Below, piece by piece: positions 1 through 8,918 of a stretch of DNA of 64,000 bases. The notes below the pieces were generated by a model, which worked only from the letters and a program-made list of their open reading frames with translations, was not told the DNA's origin and ran no database searches. Numbering within the stretch: the first letter of the stretch is position 1; every line of letters begins with the position of its first letter. The stretch covers positions 3,498,501 to 3,562,500 of the forward strand of contig CP033051.1 of assembly GCA_003667865.1 (NCBI GenBank), in the 5' to 3' direction. A program made the position numbers and the translations under genes. The stretch comes from Rossellomorea marisflavi (GTDB taxonomy: Bacteria > Bacillota > Bacilli > Bacillales > Bacillaceae_B).

Positions 1-7
1 AAAAAAA

Positions 8-442
8 TTAGTCTTCAATAACAACCTTTTCCATTACATCTCCATTACTCATTGCTTTTGCAGCCTCAACATTTGATGTAACTTTTCCAAATACAGTGTG
101 AACTCCATTTAAATGAGGTTGTGGCTCATGAACGATAAAGAATTGGCTCCCACCTGTATCTTTACCTGCATGTGCCATAGAAAGTGAACCTACTTCATGC
201 TTATGAGGATTACCTTGTGTTTCACATTTAATTGTATAGCCAGGTCCACCAGTACCTGTTCCGTTCGGACACCCACCTTGACTTACAAAACCTGGAATCA
301 CTCGATGGAATGTTAATCCATTATAAAAACCTTCTTTTGCTAGCTTCTCAAAGTTTTCAACTGTTCCAGGTGCCTCATTTGGATATAGTTCAAATTCAAT
401 TTTTTCACCATTTTGCATTAATATGTATCCATTTTTCGACAT
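8..442 (-). CDS. ppiB: Peptidyl-prolyl cis-trans isomerase (cyclophilin type)
   Basis: This 144-residue protein is a small single-domain cytoplasmic cyclophilin that catalyses proline cis-trans isomerisation during folding. Visible hallmarks are FHRVIPGF at residues 45-52 with the catalytic Arg47, a QGGCP loop after it, GGSQFFI at 97-103, and VHTVFG near 114-119. There is no signal peptide. The length matches the Bacillus PpiB family. It is transcribed away from the exonuclease gene, with a 169-bp gap between their starts. The family is certain; the symbol follows Bacillus usage. Confidence 0.93.
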   Translation of the reverse strand: MSKNGYILMQNGEKIEFELYPNEAPGTVENFEKLAKEGFYNGLTFHRVIPGFVSQGGCPNGTGTGGPGYTIKCETQGNPHKHEVGSLSMAHAGKDTGGSQFFIVHEPQPHLNGVHTVFGKVTSNVEAAKAMSNGDVMEKVVIED

Positions 443-611
443 AAGTACATCTCCTTCTACGTTAAAATCATTGTTATCATATCATTTTTAAGACAGAAAA
501 AGAAAGTAACGAACTCTATATTTGTGCTAATTACAGAAAACTGGAATGAATTGCTCGTATTCCTTATATGATTCTTTCTAATATAATAGGAATTTGAAAG
601 GAGTTGTGGGT

Positions 612-1541
612 ATGGCAGAAATTCAACAGTATGTATTCTTTGACTTTGAGATGCTCTGTTCTGATCAAGGGATGCCATATGAATCGATGGAATCCATTCG
701 AATAGGGGCAGTTAAGTATGAGCTAGGAAGTGGATCCATACATTTCTTTGATCGGTATATTAAACCTATCAATAATGAACCCCTATCTAATTTTTGTAAG
801 GAGCTAACAGGCATCCGTGACATTGAGCTACTATTCGCAGATTCTTTTGATGTCATCTTTAAAAGCTTTTTATTCTGGGTTGGCGGAGTGAAAAAAACAC
901 AATTTTTTTCTTGGTCTAAGAGTGATTTAACACGCTTGCAGTTGGATGCAAAAAACCATGAAATCCCTATAACAACCATAGATGAAATTTCAAAAAGATA
1001 TGTTGATTTTCAAGCAGTATTTTCAAGAAGAGTAACAAAAAATAATGTTTCCGTTGAAAATGCATTAAAGTTATACGGATTAGATTTTATTGGAGAACCT
1101 CACAATCCGATGTATGATGCCTATAACACATTGCGTATTTACTTCTCCTTCATAAACGAACCAGAAAGAACAGACATTCTTATGCTAGAGCACTATTTAC
1201 TAGGAGAGCCGATTTCTTGTATGTTACAGATAAATGAGAAACTTGATGAATGCCTGAATAAGGATATTAAGGAATTAATGAGGGATATTCATTTTATTTA
1301 TCCCATGAAAACATTTCTAAAAGTTCTTAAAAACACACAAAAGCGAATTATAAAATACCAGAATGTACAGGCAAACCGTTCAAAAATGGTTTCAAGGACT
1401 AATCTACAGAAAATAAATCAATTGAATACCTTTTATAAAGAATTAAAATCCTCTTACGCAGAACATAACATGTACGGCTGTAAAGTATTAATTTTAGAAG
1501 ACTTCGTTAAAGTTCATCTAACAGGTGAAGTAAAAACATGA
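612..1541 (+). CDS. DEDDh-type 3'-5' exonuclease domain protein
   Basis: The ATG at 612 is chosen over the upstream TTG at 594 because AAAGGAG at 597-603 sits 8 bases before it, giving 309 residues. The N-terminal ~180 residues form a DnaQ/RNase T-like exonuclease fold. Exo I has Asp11 and Glu13 (FFDFEM), an Exo II-like Asp105 lies in WSKSDLTR, and Exo III has His164 and Asp169 (HNPMYDA). The ~130-residue C-terminal extension is lysine-rich and unassigned. Bacillus KapD-type exonucleases are shorter, so the tail is notable. The substrate (RNA or DNA) is not visible. It stands alone and is divergent from ppiB. Confidence 0.75.
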   Translation: MAEIQQYVFFDFEMLCSDQGMPYESMESIRIGAVKYELGSGSIHFFDRYIKPINNEPLSNFCKELTGIRDIELLFADSFDVIFKSFLFWVGGVKKTQFFSWSKSDLTRLQLDAKNHEIPITTIDEISKRYVDFQAVFSRRVTKNNVSVENALKLYGLDFIGEPHNPMYDAYNTLRIYFSFINEPERTDILMLEHYLLGEPISCMLQINEKLDECLNKDIKELMRDIHFIYPMKTFLKVLKNTQKRIIKYQNVQANRSKMVSRTNLQKINQLNTFYKELKSSYAEHNMYGCKVLILEDFVKVHLTGEVKT

Positions 1542-1634
1542 AGTGAAGATACGAATGAACATCTTCCTTCAATCTTACATAACTCCTCATTAGAATCACC
1601 TATTTTTAATCCACCCTTCAAAAATAACGCAAAC

Positions 1635-1662
1635 TTGACAAGCTTATAGAATAGATTATAAT
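1635..1662 (+). promoter_or_regulatory. Sigma-A-type promoter of the ABC transporter operon
   Basis: A perfect -35 TTGACA (1635-1640) and -10 TATAAT (1657-1662) are separated by 16 bases, about 50 bases ahead of the ATPase start. No riboswitch fits between the promoter and the gene. Confidence 0.7.
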
Positions 1663-1714
1663 TAACCTTTGTATTCCGACTAAACTAATAAGAATTATAA
1701 GACTAGGTGATATA

Positions 1715-2503
1715 ATGTTTATTTCAATAAAACAATTAAACAAGCAATACCTTGATAAATCAAACACACCTATAGATGTCTTAAAAGATATTAATCTTGA
1801 CATTAAAAAGGGTGAATTTGTCTCTATCCTAGGACCTTCAGGGTGTGGAAAGTCTACTTTACTATCTATTGTTGCTGGATTAACTTCATCGACTACCGGA
1901 GAAATTCTCGTTAATGGAAATCCGATAAAAAAACCCGGAAAAGATAGAGGAATGGTCTTCCAACAGGCTGCATTATTTCCATGGTTACATGTTCTTGACA
2001 ATGTGATGTTTCCATTAAAGAAAGAGATGTCAAAGGCCGAAGCAAAAAAACAGGCCATAAAGTATCTGCATATGGTTCAATTAGGCAACTATCAAGAACA
2101 CTATCCTCATGAATTATCTGGCGGTATGCAGCAGCGGGTTGCGATTGCAAGAGCACTATCAATGGATCCTGAAATTTTATTAATGGATGAGCCTTTTGGA
2201 GCCTTGGATGAACAAACCCGTTCACGACTTCATCATCAATTAGAAACCATTTGGATGGAAACCAAAAAAACAGTATTATTTGTCACTCATAGTATATCTG
2301 AATCTATCAAACTCTCTGATCGAATTGTTGTTATGGGGACTCGACCAGGTACCATATTAACTGATATCAAAGTGGATTTACCTCGTCCGCGCGATGCTTA
2401 TAAGGCAGAAATGATAAAGATTGAAGAGGAGATCATGAGCTATCTGAAAAGAGAAATAGATAAAGTTGTTAGTGAGGAATTGTCATATGAAAGTAATGAT
2501 TAA
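1715..2503 (+). CDS. ABC transporter ATP-binding protein, sulfonate/nitrate/taurine type
   Basis: This 262-residue nucleotide-binding subunit belongs to the SsuB/TauB/NrtD family and powers uptake through the adjacent permease. Walker A GPSGCGKST is at 40-48, the Q-loop at VFQQ 81-84, signature LSGGMQQ at 134-140, Walker B ILLMDEP at 154-160 and the switch histidine in FVTHS. The RBS is AGGTGAT. It is the first gene of an ATPase-permease-binding protein operon and overlaps the permease by 17 bases. The family does not fix the substrate: sulfonate, taurine, nitrate or a pyrimidine precursor are all possible. The later S-box operon holds a second system of the same class. Confidence 0.85.
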   Translation: MFISIKQLNKQYLDKSNTPIDVLKDINLDIKKGEFVSILGPSGCGKSTLLSIVAGLTSSTTGEILVNGNPIKKPGKDRGMVFQQAALFPWLHVLDNVMFPLKKEMSKAEAKKQAIKYLHMVQLGNYQEHYPHELSGGMQQRVAIARALSMDPEILLMDEPFGALDEQTRSRLHHQLETIWMETKKTVLFVTHSISESIKLSDRIVVMGTRPGTILTDIKVDLPRPRDAYKAEMIKIEEEIMSYLKREIDKVVSEELSYESND

Positions 2504-3242
2504 AAGGTTATTATTTTTTGCTATTGTCTTAGTATTATGGGAATCAGGTTCTAGATTAGAGCTTTGGTCAGAAGTTGTTCTCCCATCCCCTACTTCAGTT
2601 TTTCAATCATTGTATACAGGGATTGCGGATAAAACTTTAATCTATGATCTGATTGCAAGTTTCAAAAGGCTATTTATTGGACTTGGAATTGCCATCGTCA
2701 TTGGAACTAGCATCGGTGTTCTCTTGGCAAAATCCAAAACAGCAGACGAGACATTAGGCTCCCTATTATTAGCCTTTCAAAGTGTGCCAAGTATCGTGTG
2801 GTTACCATTAGCAATCATGTGGTTTGGTCTTAATGAGAAAGCTGTTATTTTTGTTGTAATCCTTGGTGGAACGTTTGTAATGGCCTTAAATATTCGGATG
2901 GGAATCAAAAATGTTTCTCCCTTATATATAAGGGCAGCTCAAACAATGGGTTCTAAGGGATTGGATTTATTTATACGAGTTATATTCCCTGCTTCTATCC
3001 CTTATGTTGTAACCGGAGCTAGGCTAGCCTGGGCATTTGCATGGAGAGCATTGATGGCAGCTGAACTCTTAAGTACCGGCCCTGGGCTTGGATATACATT
3101 GCGATACGCTTCCGACTTTGGTGATATGAGCCTCGTTATTGGCGTTATGATTATCATTGGTGTTATTGGCGCTATCGTTGACCAACTACTATTCCAGCGT
3201 ATGGAAAAATCAGTAATGGAACGCTGGGGACTAGATTCATAG
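2487..3242 (+). CDS. ABC transporter permease, SsuC/TauC family
   Basis: This is the membrane subunit, 251 residues from the ATG at 2487; GTGAGG lies 8-13 bases upstream inside the ATPase gene. An alternative TTG at 2466 would add seven residues. It has about six hydrophobic segments and a cytoplasmic EAA-type coupling loop around RAAQTMGSKGLDLFIRV, followed by FPASIPY. Overlap with the upstream gene suggests translational coupling. It forms the channel for the solute delivered by the lipoprotein encoded next. Confidence 0.85.
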   Translation: MKVMIKRLLFFAIVLVLWESGSRLELWSEVVLPSPTSVFQSLYTGIADKTLIYDLIASFKRLFIGLGIAIVIGTSIGVLLAKSKTADETLGSLLLAFQSVPSIVWLPLAIMWFGLNEKAVIFVVILGGTFVMALNIRMGIKNVSPLYIRAAQTMGSKGLDLFIRVIFPASIPYVVTGARLAWAFAWRALMAAELLSTGPGLGYTLRYASDFGDMSLVIGVMIIIGVIGAIVDQLLFQRMEKSVMERWGLDS

Positions 3243-3298
3243 TATAACCGGGTTCTCCCCATCTTCATACAATTTTAAAGACTTCTAGGAGGATAATG

Positions 3299-4288
3299 AT
3301 GAAAAAGATTTTTGTACTTATGACTGTATTATTCACATTTTTAGGTATTCTTGCTGGTTGTGGAACAAGCAGCACATCAGGAGCAAACGAGAAGATTGTG
3401 ATTGGTTATTTTCCAAATATCAACCATGTTCCTGCAATGGTAGCTAAGGAAAAAGGCTTTTATCAAGATCAACTGGGTGATGGAACCACAATTGAATATA
3501 AGACGTTTCCTGACGGAGCATCATTTATGACAGCTCTTAAAACGGGTGAGATTCATGCAGGTCTTGTTGGACCGGGACCAGCAATGAATAACTATTCTAC
3601 AGGAGCAGATGTTAAGATTATTGGTGGTGGTTCTACAGGTGGAACAGTTGTTCTTGCAAGAGCAGACAGTGGCATTAACTCTGTAGAAGATTTTGGCGGG
3701 AAATCATTTATTACTCCACGTGTTGGTTGTACACATGATGTTCAAGTAGAAACATTCCTTCAAGACCATGGTATTTCTTCAGAGCGTATCGGTGGTACTA
3801 TGAAGCATGTTACAGGGAACCCTGCTCAGTATGTAGCGATGTTTGAAACTGGAAAAGTTGATATCGCAGTTGCTCCAGAACCATGGGCTGCTGTATTAGA
3901 ACAAGAAACAGGTGCTAAAGTAATTATTAATGCAGATGAAATTTCATTTGGAGAAACCCTACCTGCTTCTGTTTTAGTATCTTCTGGTGAATTAATTAAT
4001 GAGAATCCTGAGCTTGTACAAAAGATTGTCAATGCACATAAAGACGCGACTGCATTTATTGAAGAAAATCCAGATGAAGCGAAACAAATTACGATTCAAG
4101 ATGTTAAAGAAGTAACAGGTCAAGAATTAAGTAAAGAAGTTGTTGATAGTGCTTGGGAACGAATAGGTTTTACGTACAAAGTAGATTCAGAAGCAGTTCA
4201 AGCATTTGCTGACTCTTCTTACGAATTAAAATTTCTTAAAGAAAAACCAGACTTCTCGGATTTAATTGACAAACAATTCATTAACTAA
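3299..4288 (+). CDS. ABC transporter substrate-binding lipoprotein, NitT/TauT type
   Basis: This is a secreted, lipid-anchored binding protein. The signal peptide ends in a lipobox ILAGC with the acylated Cys near residue 22, then a Ser/Thr linker and a periplasmic-binding-protein type II fold. The ATG at 3299 is about 6 bases past TAGGAGG, so it is preferred to the adjacent ATG at 3296. Motifs typical of the NMT1/SsuA group include IVIGYFPNINHVP near the N-terminus and APEPWA in the second lobe. It is the last gene of the transporter operon and is followed at once by a terminator. The ligand cannot be read from the sequence. Confidence 0.85.
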   Translation: MKKIFVLMTVLFTFLGILAGCGTSSTSGANEKIVIGYFPNINHVPAMVAKEKGFYQDQLGDGTTIEYKTFPDGASFMTALKTGEIHAGLVGPGPAMNNYSTGADVKIIGGGSTGGTVVLARADSGINSVEDFGGKSFITPRVGCTHDVQVETFLQDHGISSERIGGTMKHVTGNPAQYVAMFETGKVDIAVAPEPWAAVLEQETGAKVIINADEISFGETLPASVLVSSGELINENPELVQKIVNAHKDATAFIEENPDEAKQITIQDVKEVTGQELSKEVVDSAWERIGFTYKVDSEAVQAFADSSYELKFLKEKPDFSDLIDKQFIN

Positions 4289-4302
4289 TTAGCAAAGCTA
4301 GA

Positions 4303-4336
4303 GGTGTCAGGATATTATGATTCTGGCACCTTTTTT
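4303..4336 (+). terminator. Intrinsic terminator after the ABC operon
   Basis: GGTGTCAG and CTGGCACC form an eight-pair stem with one G-T pair, followed by six T residues. Confidence 0.85.
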
Positions 4337-4402
4337 ATGGGAACTTTCAATTAAGTCACCCTGGCATAGGTTTAAACAATTCATTTTTTGGAGGTTCCAA
4401 AG

Positions 4403-4996
4403 TTGAACATTTTCAATAGAAGATTCATATTTATCGTTATTGTAACCCTGTTATCCCTAGTTGGTTGTCAAAATGAACCGATAGAAAGTACATTTCCAAT
4501 GAGTGTTGAGATTCAAGATTTTAAAGCATACAATCAACTGGAGGAATCGGTTTCCCTTGAAAGCTTACATGGAACTATTTGGATTGCTAACTTTATCTTT
4601 ACAAATTGTGACACCGTATGTTTACCTATGACTGCAAATATGAAAACGTTACAAGATACCATTAAAGATAACGGGTTAGAAAATGATGTACAACTTATTT
4701 CATTCAGTATAGATCCTGAACATGACACAGAAACCGTACTCCAACAATATAGCGAAATTTATCATGCGGATCACTCTAATTGGAGTTTTCTAACTGGATA
4801 CACACAGGAAGAAATTGAAAGCTTTGCAAACGTATCCTTTAAAACACCTGCTGCTAAAGTTGAGGGCTCAAATCAATTTATCCATGGAACTTCCTTCTAC
4901 CTAATTAGTAAGGATGGGATATTATTAAAGGATTATGAAGGCGTTTCAGACCCTCCATTTGAAGAAATTATAAAAGATATAAAAAAATTAAAATAG
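4403..4996 (+). CDS. SCO1/SenC-family copper-binding lipoprotein
   Basis: This is a thioredoxin-fold protein that helps assemble the CuA site of cytochrome c oxidase outside the membrane. The TTG at 4403 is chosen because GGAGG at 4390-4394 lies 8 bases before it; 197 residues result. The lipobox is LSLVGC (Cys22). The copper ligands are the CxxxC pair Cys69/Cys73 (NCDTVC) and His161 (FIHGTS). The motif DPEHDT is also family-typical. Length agrees with BsSco/YpmQ. It has its own leader after the upstream terminator and lies 102 bases before the YeiH-type gene. Confidence 0.88.
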   Translation: MNIFNRRFIFIVIVTLLSLVGCQNEPIESTFPMSVEIQDFKAYNQLEESVSLESLHGTIWIANFIFTNCDTVCLPMTANMKTLQDTIKDNGLENDVQLISFSIDPEHDTETVLQQYSEIYHADHSNWSFLTGYTQEEIESFANVSFKTPAAKVEGSNQFIHGTSFYLISKDGILLKDYEGVSDPPFEEIIKDIKKLK

Positions 4997-5098
4997 CAGT
5001 ATCATTTAATTTTTACTATACTAGTAATGTTGATTAAAGGTTTTCACTTGGGATGTACTTATAAAAGAGCTCCCTCAACTCTGAAGGAGGTAATCAAC

Positions 5099-6115
5099 GT
5101 GCAACAAGTATTGACGCAAACGTATACAAAATTATTTAGTAAACTTCCTAACTGGACAATTGGGCTACTAGTAGTCATTATGATTGCTTTCATCTCAAAG
5201 TTTTTAGGGACACTTTTCCCTCTCATTGGAAATATTCTTTTTGCTATTTTAATTGGTATCGCAATTCGAAATAGTATTGGCATACCGTCTGTCGTTGAAC
5301 CAGGAATGCAGTTTACATTAAAGAAACTTCTTAAAGTATCCATTGTGATGCTTGGAGTAAGCTTGAGTATTACAGATATTTTATATATTGGTCAGCAATC
5401 ATTTCTTATAATTTTATTATCTGTTGTTATGGGAATTGGACTAACCATTTGGTTTGGAAAATTACTAGGATTAGATCAAAAACTCAGTATGCTAATTGGA
5501 GTAGGTACTAGTATATGTGGAGCTACAGCAATATCAGCTGTTAAAGGAATTGTTGAGTCAGATGAAAATGAAACAGCCTATGCGATTTCAACAATTGTGC
5601 TGTTTAATTTACTCGCATTCTTTCTATATCCCCTTATCGGACATATGATTGGATTAACCGAAAATCAATTTGGAATTTGGGCCGGTACAGCTGTTCATGA
5701 TACATCTTCTGCAGTAGCTGTAGGATATGTTTACGGAAATGAGGCTGGACAAACAGCAACGACTGTTAAGCTAGCCAGAACACTTTTTTTATTACCTGTA
5801 ATGCTAATCCTCCCCTTCATGCTCAGAAAAAATGTCGATAACCGATCAACACAAGTAAAAAAGGCATTTCCATGGTTTGTAGTATGGTTCTTAGCTGTAA
5901 GTATAATGAATTCATTCTTTATATTACCTGTTACAGTTACGGACTTTATCATTGATACAGCAAAATTCATTATTATTATGGTTATGGCTTCTGTTGGACT
6001 ACAAGTGAATCTTCAACAGTTCATAAAACTTGGACTAAAGCCGTTACTAACTGGGTTATTTGCTTCTCTAACTGTTTCCATTGTAAGTCTTTTATTTATT
6101 ATTCTATTTACATGA
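5099..6115 (+). CDS. YeiH/UPF0324-family putative sulfate exporter
   Basis: This integral membrane protein has about ten hydrophobic segments. The GTG at 5099 is chosen because AAGGAGG at 5084-5090 precedes it by 8 bases; the open frame extends to a TTG at 5027 that lacks such a site. The product has 338 residues. Family features visible are GNILFAILIGIAIRN, SICGATAISAV and WAGTAVHDTSSAVA. The family (putative sulfate exporter, PSE) is often linked with organosulfur breakdown, but transport was inferred rather than shown for most members. Its placement near a sulfonate-class ABC importer fits disposal of sulfur oxyanions. Confidence 0.8.
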   Translation: MQQVLTQTYTKLFSKLPNWTIGLLVVIMIAFISKFLGTLFPLIGNILFAILIGIAIRNSIGIPSVVEPGMQFTLKKLLKVSIVMLGVSLSITDILYIGQQSFLIILLSVVMGIGLTIWFGKLLGLDQKLSMLIGVGTSICGATAISAVKGIVESDENETAYAISTIVLFNLLAFFLYPLIGHMIGLTENQFGIWAGTAVHDTSSAVAVGYVYGNEAGQTATTVKLARTLFLLPVMLILPFMLRKNVDNRSTQVKKAFPWFVVWFLAVSIMNSFFILPVTVTDFIIDTAKFIIIMVMASVGLQVNLQQFIKLGLKPLLTGLFASLTVSIVSLLFIILFT

Positions 6116-6159
6116 AAAAGAGCCTTAATCTCCATACTATGAGATTAGGCTCTTTTTTT
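6116..6159. terminator. Bidirectional terminator between yeiH-like and ybxH-like genes
   Basis: The arms AGAGCCTTAATCTC and GAGATTAGGCTCT form a long stem with an 8-base loop, flanked by A-run and T-run, so it can stop both converging genes. The T-run overlaps the stop of the minus-strand gene. Confidence 0.92.
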
Positions 6160-6352
6160 AATCAATGTTATGTTTATGGCAATAGTCATCAACAATCTGT
6201 TCGATCTGATCATGCTCTGGATATTGTCCATGAAACGTGAATGGAATTTCTTGAATAAATTCCCCTTGATGATAAACGTGAACGGCACCATTTTGATGAA
6301 TAACACTGAACTCTGGTTCAAAACGATAAGTACTTCTTTCTATTGCTCCCAT
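6158..6352 (-). CDS. YbxH-like small protein (DUF5370)
   Basis: This is a 64-residue soluble protein. The ATG at 6352 is preferred over the ATG six bases upstream because AAGGAG would lie only one base from the earlier one. The sequence begins MGAIERSTYRFEPEF and contains NGAVHVYHQGEFIQEI, which I recognise as resembling B. subtilis YbxH. No function is known. It is monocistronic. Confidence 0.65.
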   Translation of the reverse strand: MGAIERSTYRFEPEFSVIHQNGAVHVYHQGEFIQEIPFTFHGQYPEHDQIEQIVDDYCHKHNID

Positions 6353-6401
6353 AGTCATACTCCTTTTTTCTTTAGTATGACTACATCTGTAAAAGATATC
6401 C

Positions 6402-7538
6402 TTATTCTTCAGATAACCTTTTTATTACGGCAGCTAATAAATGAGTTCGCTCTACTAGGGAAGGTATTTCTAAGTATTCCTTTTCACTATGCGGATTTCC
6501 TCCAACTGGACCTAACCCATCAATTGTTGGGATCCCTAAAGCAGCAGTAAAGGATGCATCAGAACCTCCACCAGTCGCAGTATCCTCAACTGCAACTCCA
6601 ATAGACTCACCTACTTCTTCAATTATTTTCAAAAGGGAGCGAGTTCCTTTATTCTTTTCCATTGGTGGCCTATTCATTTCACCTTCTAGGGAGATGGTTG
6701 TCCCCGGAATTTCAGTGGTAGAGCAGATTTCTTCAATTCTCTTTTCAACAGTTTCCGCTTGTTCGATGTCCGTAATTCGAACATCCACATGGGCACTCGC
6801 ATGAGCTGAAACGGTATTTGCAGAAGAACCACCTTCTATTAATCCAACATTTACACTAATTCCATTTTCCGGGTCGGATAACTCATGTAATTGAATGACT
6901 TTATGTGCCAACTCTTCAATGGCACTTCTACCTTTTTCAGGCTCAATTCCAGAATGTGCAGCCTTCCCTTCAATATTCAGGACATAATTTCCTTTTCCTT
7001 TTCTTGAAGATACAAGGGAGCCATCTTTTCTAGCAGGCTCCATGACAAGGGCATATTTTTTCCCTTTAGCCAATTGCTCAATCCACTTTCTTGATGTTAC
7101 TGAACCGATTTCTTCATCACTGTTCAAGAAGATTTGAACGTTTTTATATGATACTTCTTCATGTTCAATTAATGCTTTAAGTGCAAAAAGCAAGGTCACT
7201 AAGCTTGACTTCATATCGATAACTCCTGGACCATATGCCCGTTCGCCATCTATTCGAAATGGTCTACTTTTTACCGTTCCAACCGGAAATACAGTATCCA
7301 TATGAGCTAATATAATCACTTCAGGCTTCTGTGCATCCTTATGCTGTATTATAAGGTGATTCCCTTGTTCCTTTTCAACGATTTCTCTATATGTGAATTC
7401 CATGTCTGAAAAGTGTTCTTTTAGAATCGTTCCAACTTGGTCTATACCAGGCTTGTACAAGGAACCACTATCTATATTTACTAACTTCTCAATTAATATG
7501 ATCATCTCATTTAGATATTTTTGAACAAATGTTTGCAT
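6402..7538 (-). CDS. M20-family zinc metallopeptidase (CPG2-like)
   Basis: This is a 378-residue cytoplasmic dimetal peptidase of the ArgE/DapE/CPG2 family. Metal and catalytic residues appear in order: His79 and Asp81 (LAHMDTVF), bridging Asp108 (GPGVIDMKSS), general base Glu142 and ligand Glu143 (NSDEEIGS), and a C-terminal His in NPHSEKE. The lid/dimerisation domain lies around 180-290. The RBS TAGGAG is well placed before the ATG. Substrates could be N-acyl amino acids, gamma-glutamyl or other peptides; the sequence does not decide. No operon partner. Confidence 0.85.
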   Translation of the reverse strand: MQTFVQKYLNEMIILIEKLVNIDSGSLYKPGIDQVGTILKEHFSDMEFTYREIVEKEQGNHLIIQHKDAQKPEVIILAHMDTVFPVGTVKSRPFRIDGERAYGPGVIDMKSSLVTLLFALKALIEHEEVSYKNVQIFLNSDEEIGSVTSRKWIEQLAKGKKYALVMEPARKDGSLVSSRKGKGNYVLNIEGKAAHSGIEPEKGRSAIEELAHKVIQLHELSDPENGISVNVGLIEGGSSANTVSAHASAHVDVRITDIEQAETVEKRIEEICSTTEIPGTTISLEGEMNRPPMEKNKGTRSLLKIIEEVGESIGVAVEDTATGGGSDASFTAALGIPTIDGLGPVGGNPHSEKEYLEIPSLVERTHLLAAVIKRLSEE

Positions 7539-7964
7539 ATACTAATCTCCTATTTTTTCCGAAAAACTCTCTTAACTACATAATTATACAGGTTTTCATG
7601 GATTTCCGCTATATTCTCCAATTTTTACAAATTTTAAAGAGAGTATCACGGTATGTTGCAACCATAACACTCTCTTCTCTGTATCTGTATTAACCTCTAT
7701 ATAAGTGAATTAAATTTTGACTTTGTCCTTGAACAAATACATGAACACGATTTGGTTAAAAGTTTTTGTTAGAGGAAATCGAAACCTTTTCGTAAAACGT
7801 GGAACGATTCACGATGGTCAAATTGGCAGAACCTTCGTTGGAGGTTAGACTCAAAACCCGCAGCAGTATCATGGGTATTTAACTCAATAATGCTGTTACT
7901 CAGTTATATTAAGTTTGTCTATGGCATGTAAACTAAACAACTTTCCTATGCAGTACACCACAGT
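7539..7964. other. 426-bp gene-poor interval with a hairpin and a possible relic ORF
   Basis: No convincing gene is present. Beside the terminator at 7631-7675, the plus strand holds a 35-codon open frame at about 7751-7858 that reads like structured protein (IWLKVFVRGNRN, VKRGTIHDGQIGRTFVGG) but lacks an RBS. It could be a decayed fragment or chance. The rest is AT-rich spacer. Confidence 0.4.
7631..7675 (-). terminator. Putative terminator downstream of the VanW-family gene
   Basis: On the minus strand AGAGAGT-gtt-ATGGT pairs with ACCGT-gat-ACTCTCT, an interrupted 12-pair stem, followed by a weak TTAAAATTT tract. It lies about 290 bases past the VanW stop, so the assignment is tentative. 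Confidence 0.5.
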
Positions 7965-8918
7965 TTATTGATTAACTGCAACAAGTTTTGAAGCTCTAAA
8001 CTCCACCGTTAACACACCATTTTCTTTATCTGTATAAGCTTTTAAAATTACCGGATAATCTTTATTGTTCAAAAATTTAAAGTCTGGTCCTCCCCAAGAA
8101 ACGGTTGCATCTCTTCCTTCTGGTACATATCCAACAGGCTTTGAGTGACTCGATCGTGCATAAACTTCTAAGCCTAGTTCATCCACAGCATTAAAAAGGG
8201 TCGAAGAAACTTGACAGATTCCTCCTCCAATCCCCATAACATATTCATCATTTACAATTTCCAAAGCGGGTTGATATCCTTGTTCAGGAGTTCTTTCTCC
8301 TAATGTCTCATTATATGAAAAACGATCTCCCGGTCCTATCACGATATTATTGATTGCTTCAACTGCAAGCTGAATGTTTTGATTTCTTCCTGAATCAGCA
8401 GGATCAAAGAAGGTTTCATATTTCGAAATAACTGTATTTGAAATATTCTTTGTCATTTCTACACTGACATTTGGTTTGGTTTCATAGACTGGTAGCGGGA
8501 CCGTTAAAGTATTAGGTTCAATATTTAAAAGAATTTGTATAAGTTCATCCTCGTTCAGAATGACTCTGTTTCTACCACCAATAAGTTCACCTTGGTCAGA
8601 CAACTTTACATTTTTCATTGGTTGATCAATTTCCTTGGCAAGTTCACTAGCTAGTTCACTTATTTCATTTTCATAAACTGGTTTATTATAAATATTTTTC
8701 GGAACAAACTCTCTCATGGTTTCATCTGTTAAAGGGTTAACTAATTGTATTTCAATTTTGTCTATAGAAAAGATCTCCTCATCCTCTTTGATTTCAACAG
8801 GATATTCATTTTTGACAGCCTCAACGTCAATCTCACTTCCTTTCACATTCTCAGGATCATTTACATTACACCCTGAAACAAATAACAAAATGACGAACAA
8901 AAGTATGGTTTCTCTCAT
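7965..8918 (-). CDS. VanW-family lipoprotein
   Basis: This 317-residue protein starts at the ATG at 8918, where GAAGG precedes it; an earlier in-frame ATG at 8957 would place the signal peptide internally. The N-terminus is a lipoprotein signal with lipobox LLFVSGC. A PG-binding-like middle is followed by the VanW domain: GPGDRFSYNETLG, GGGICQVSSTLFNA, then the G5-like terminal strand region. VanW proteins are extracellular and linked with glycopeptide-resistance clusters and cell-wall stress, but their activity is not established. No van genes surround it, so a resistance role is not implied. Confidence 0.85.
   Translation of the reverse strand: MRETILLFVILLFVSGCNVNDPENVKGSEIDVEAVKNEYPVEIKEDEEIFSIDKIEIQLVNPLTDETMREFVPKNIYNKPVYENEISELASELAKEIDQPMKNVKLSDQGELIGGRNRVILNEDELIQILLNIEPNTLTVPLPVYETKPNVSVEMTKNISNTVISKYETFFDPADSGRNQNIQLAVEAINNIVIGPGDRFSYNETLGERTPEQGYQPALEIVNDEYVMGIGGGICQVSSTLFNAVDELGLEVYARSSHSKPVGYVPEGRDATVSWGGPDFKFLNNKDYPVILKAYTDKENGVLTVEFRASKLVAVNQ

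Noticed and set aside
1671-1694. CymR-like operator after the first ABC promoter
   Set aside because: ATTCC and spacing are suggestive, but at least four positions differ from the consensus I remember, so I do not claim it.
1618-2225. Minus-strand ORFs of 104-146 codons
   Set aside because: They lie opposite a well-supported ABC ATPase and show no domain or RBS.
7965-8918. Vancomycin resistance locus
   Set aside because: Only a VanW-family lipoprotein is present, with no ligase, dehydrogenase or dipeptidase genes around it.
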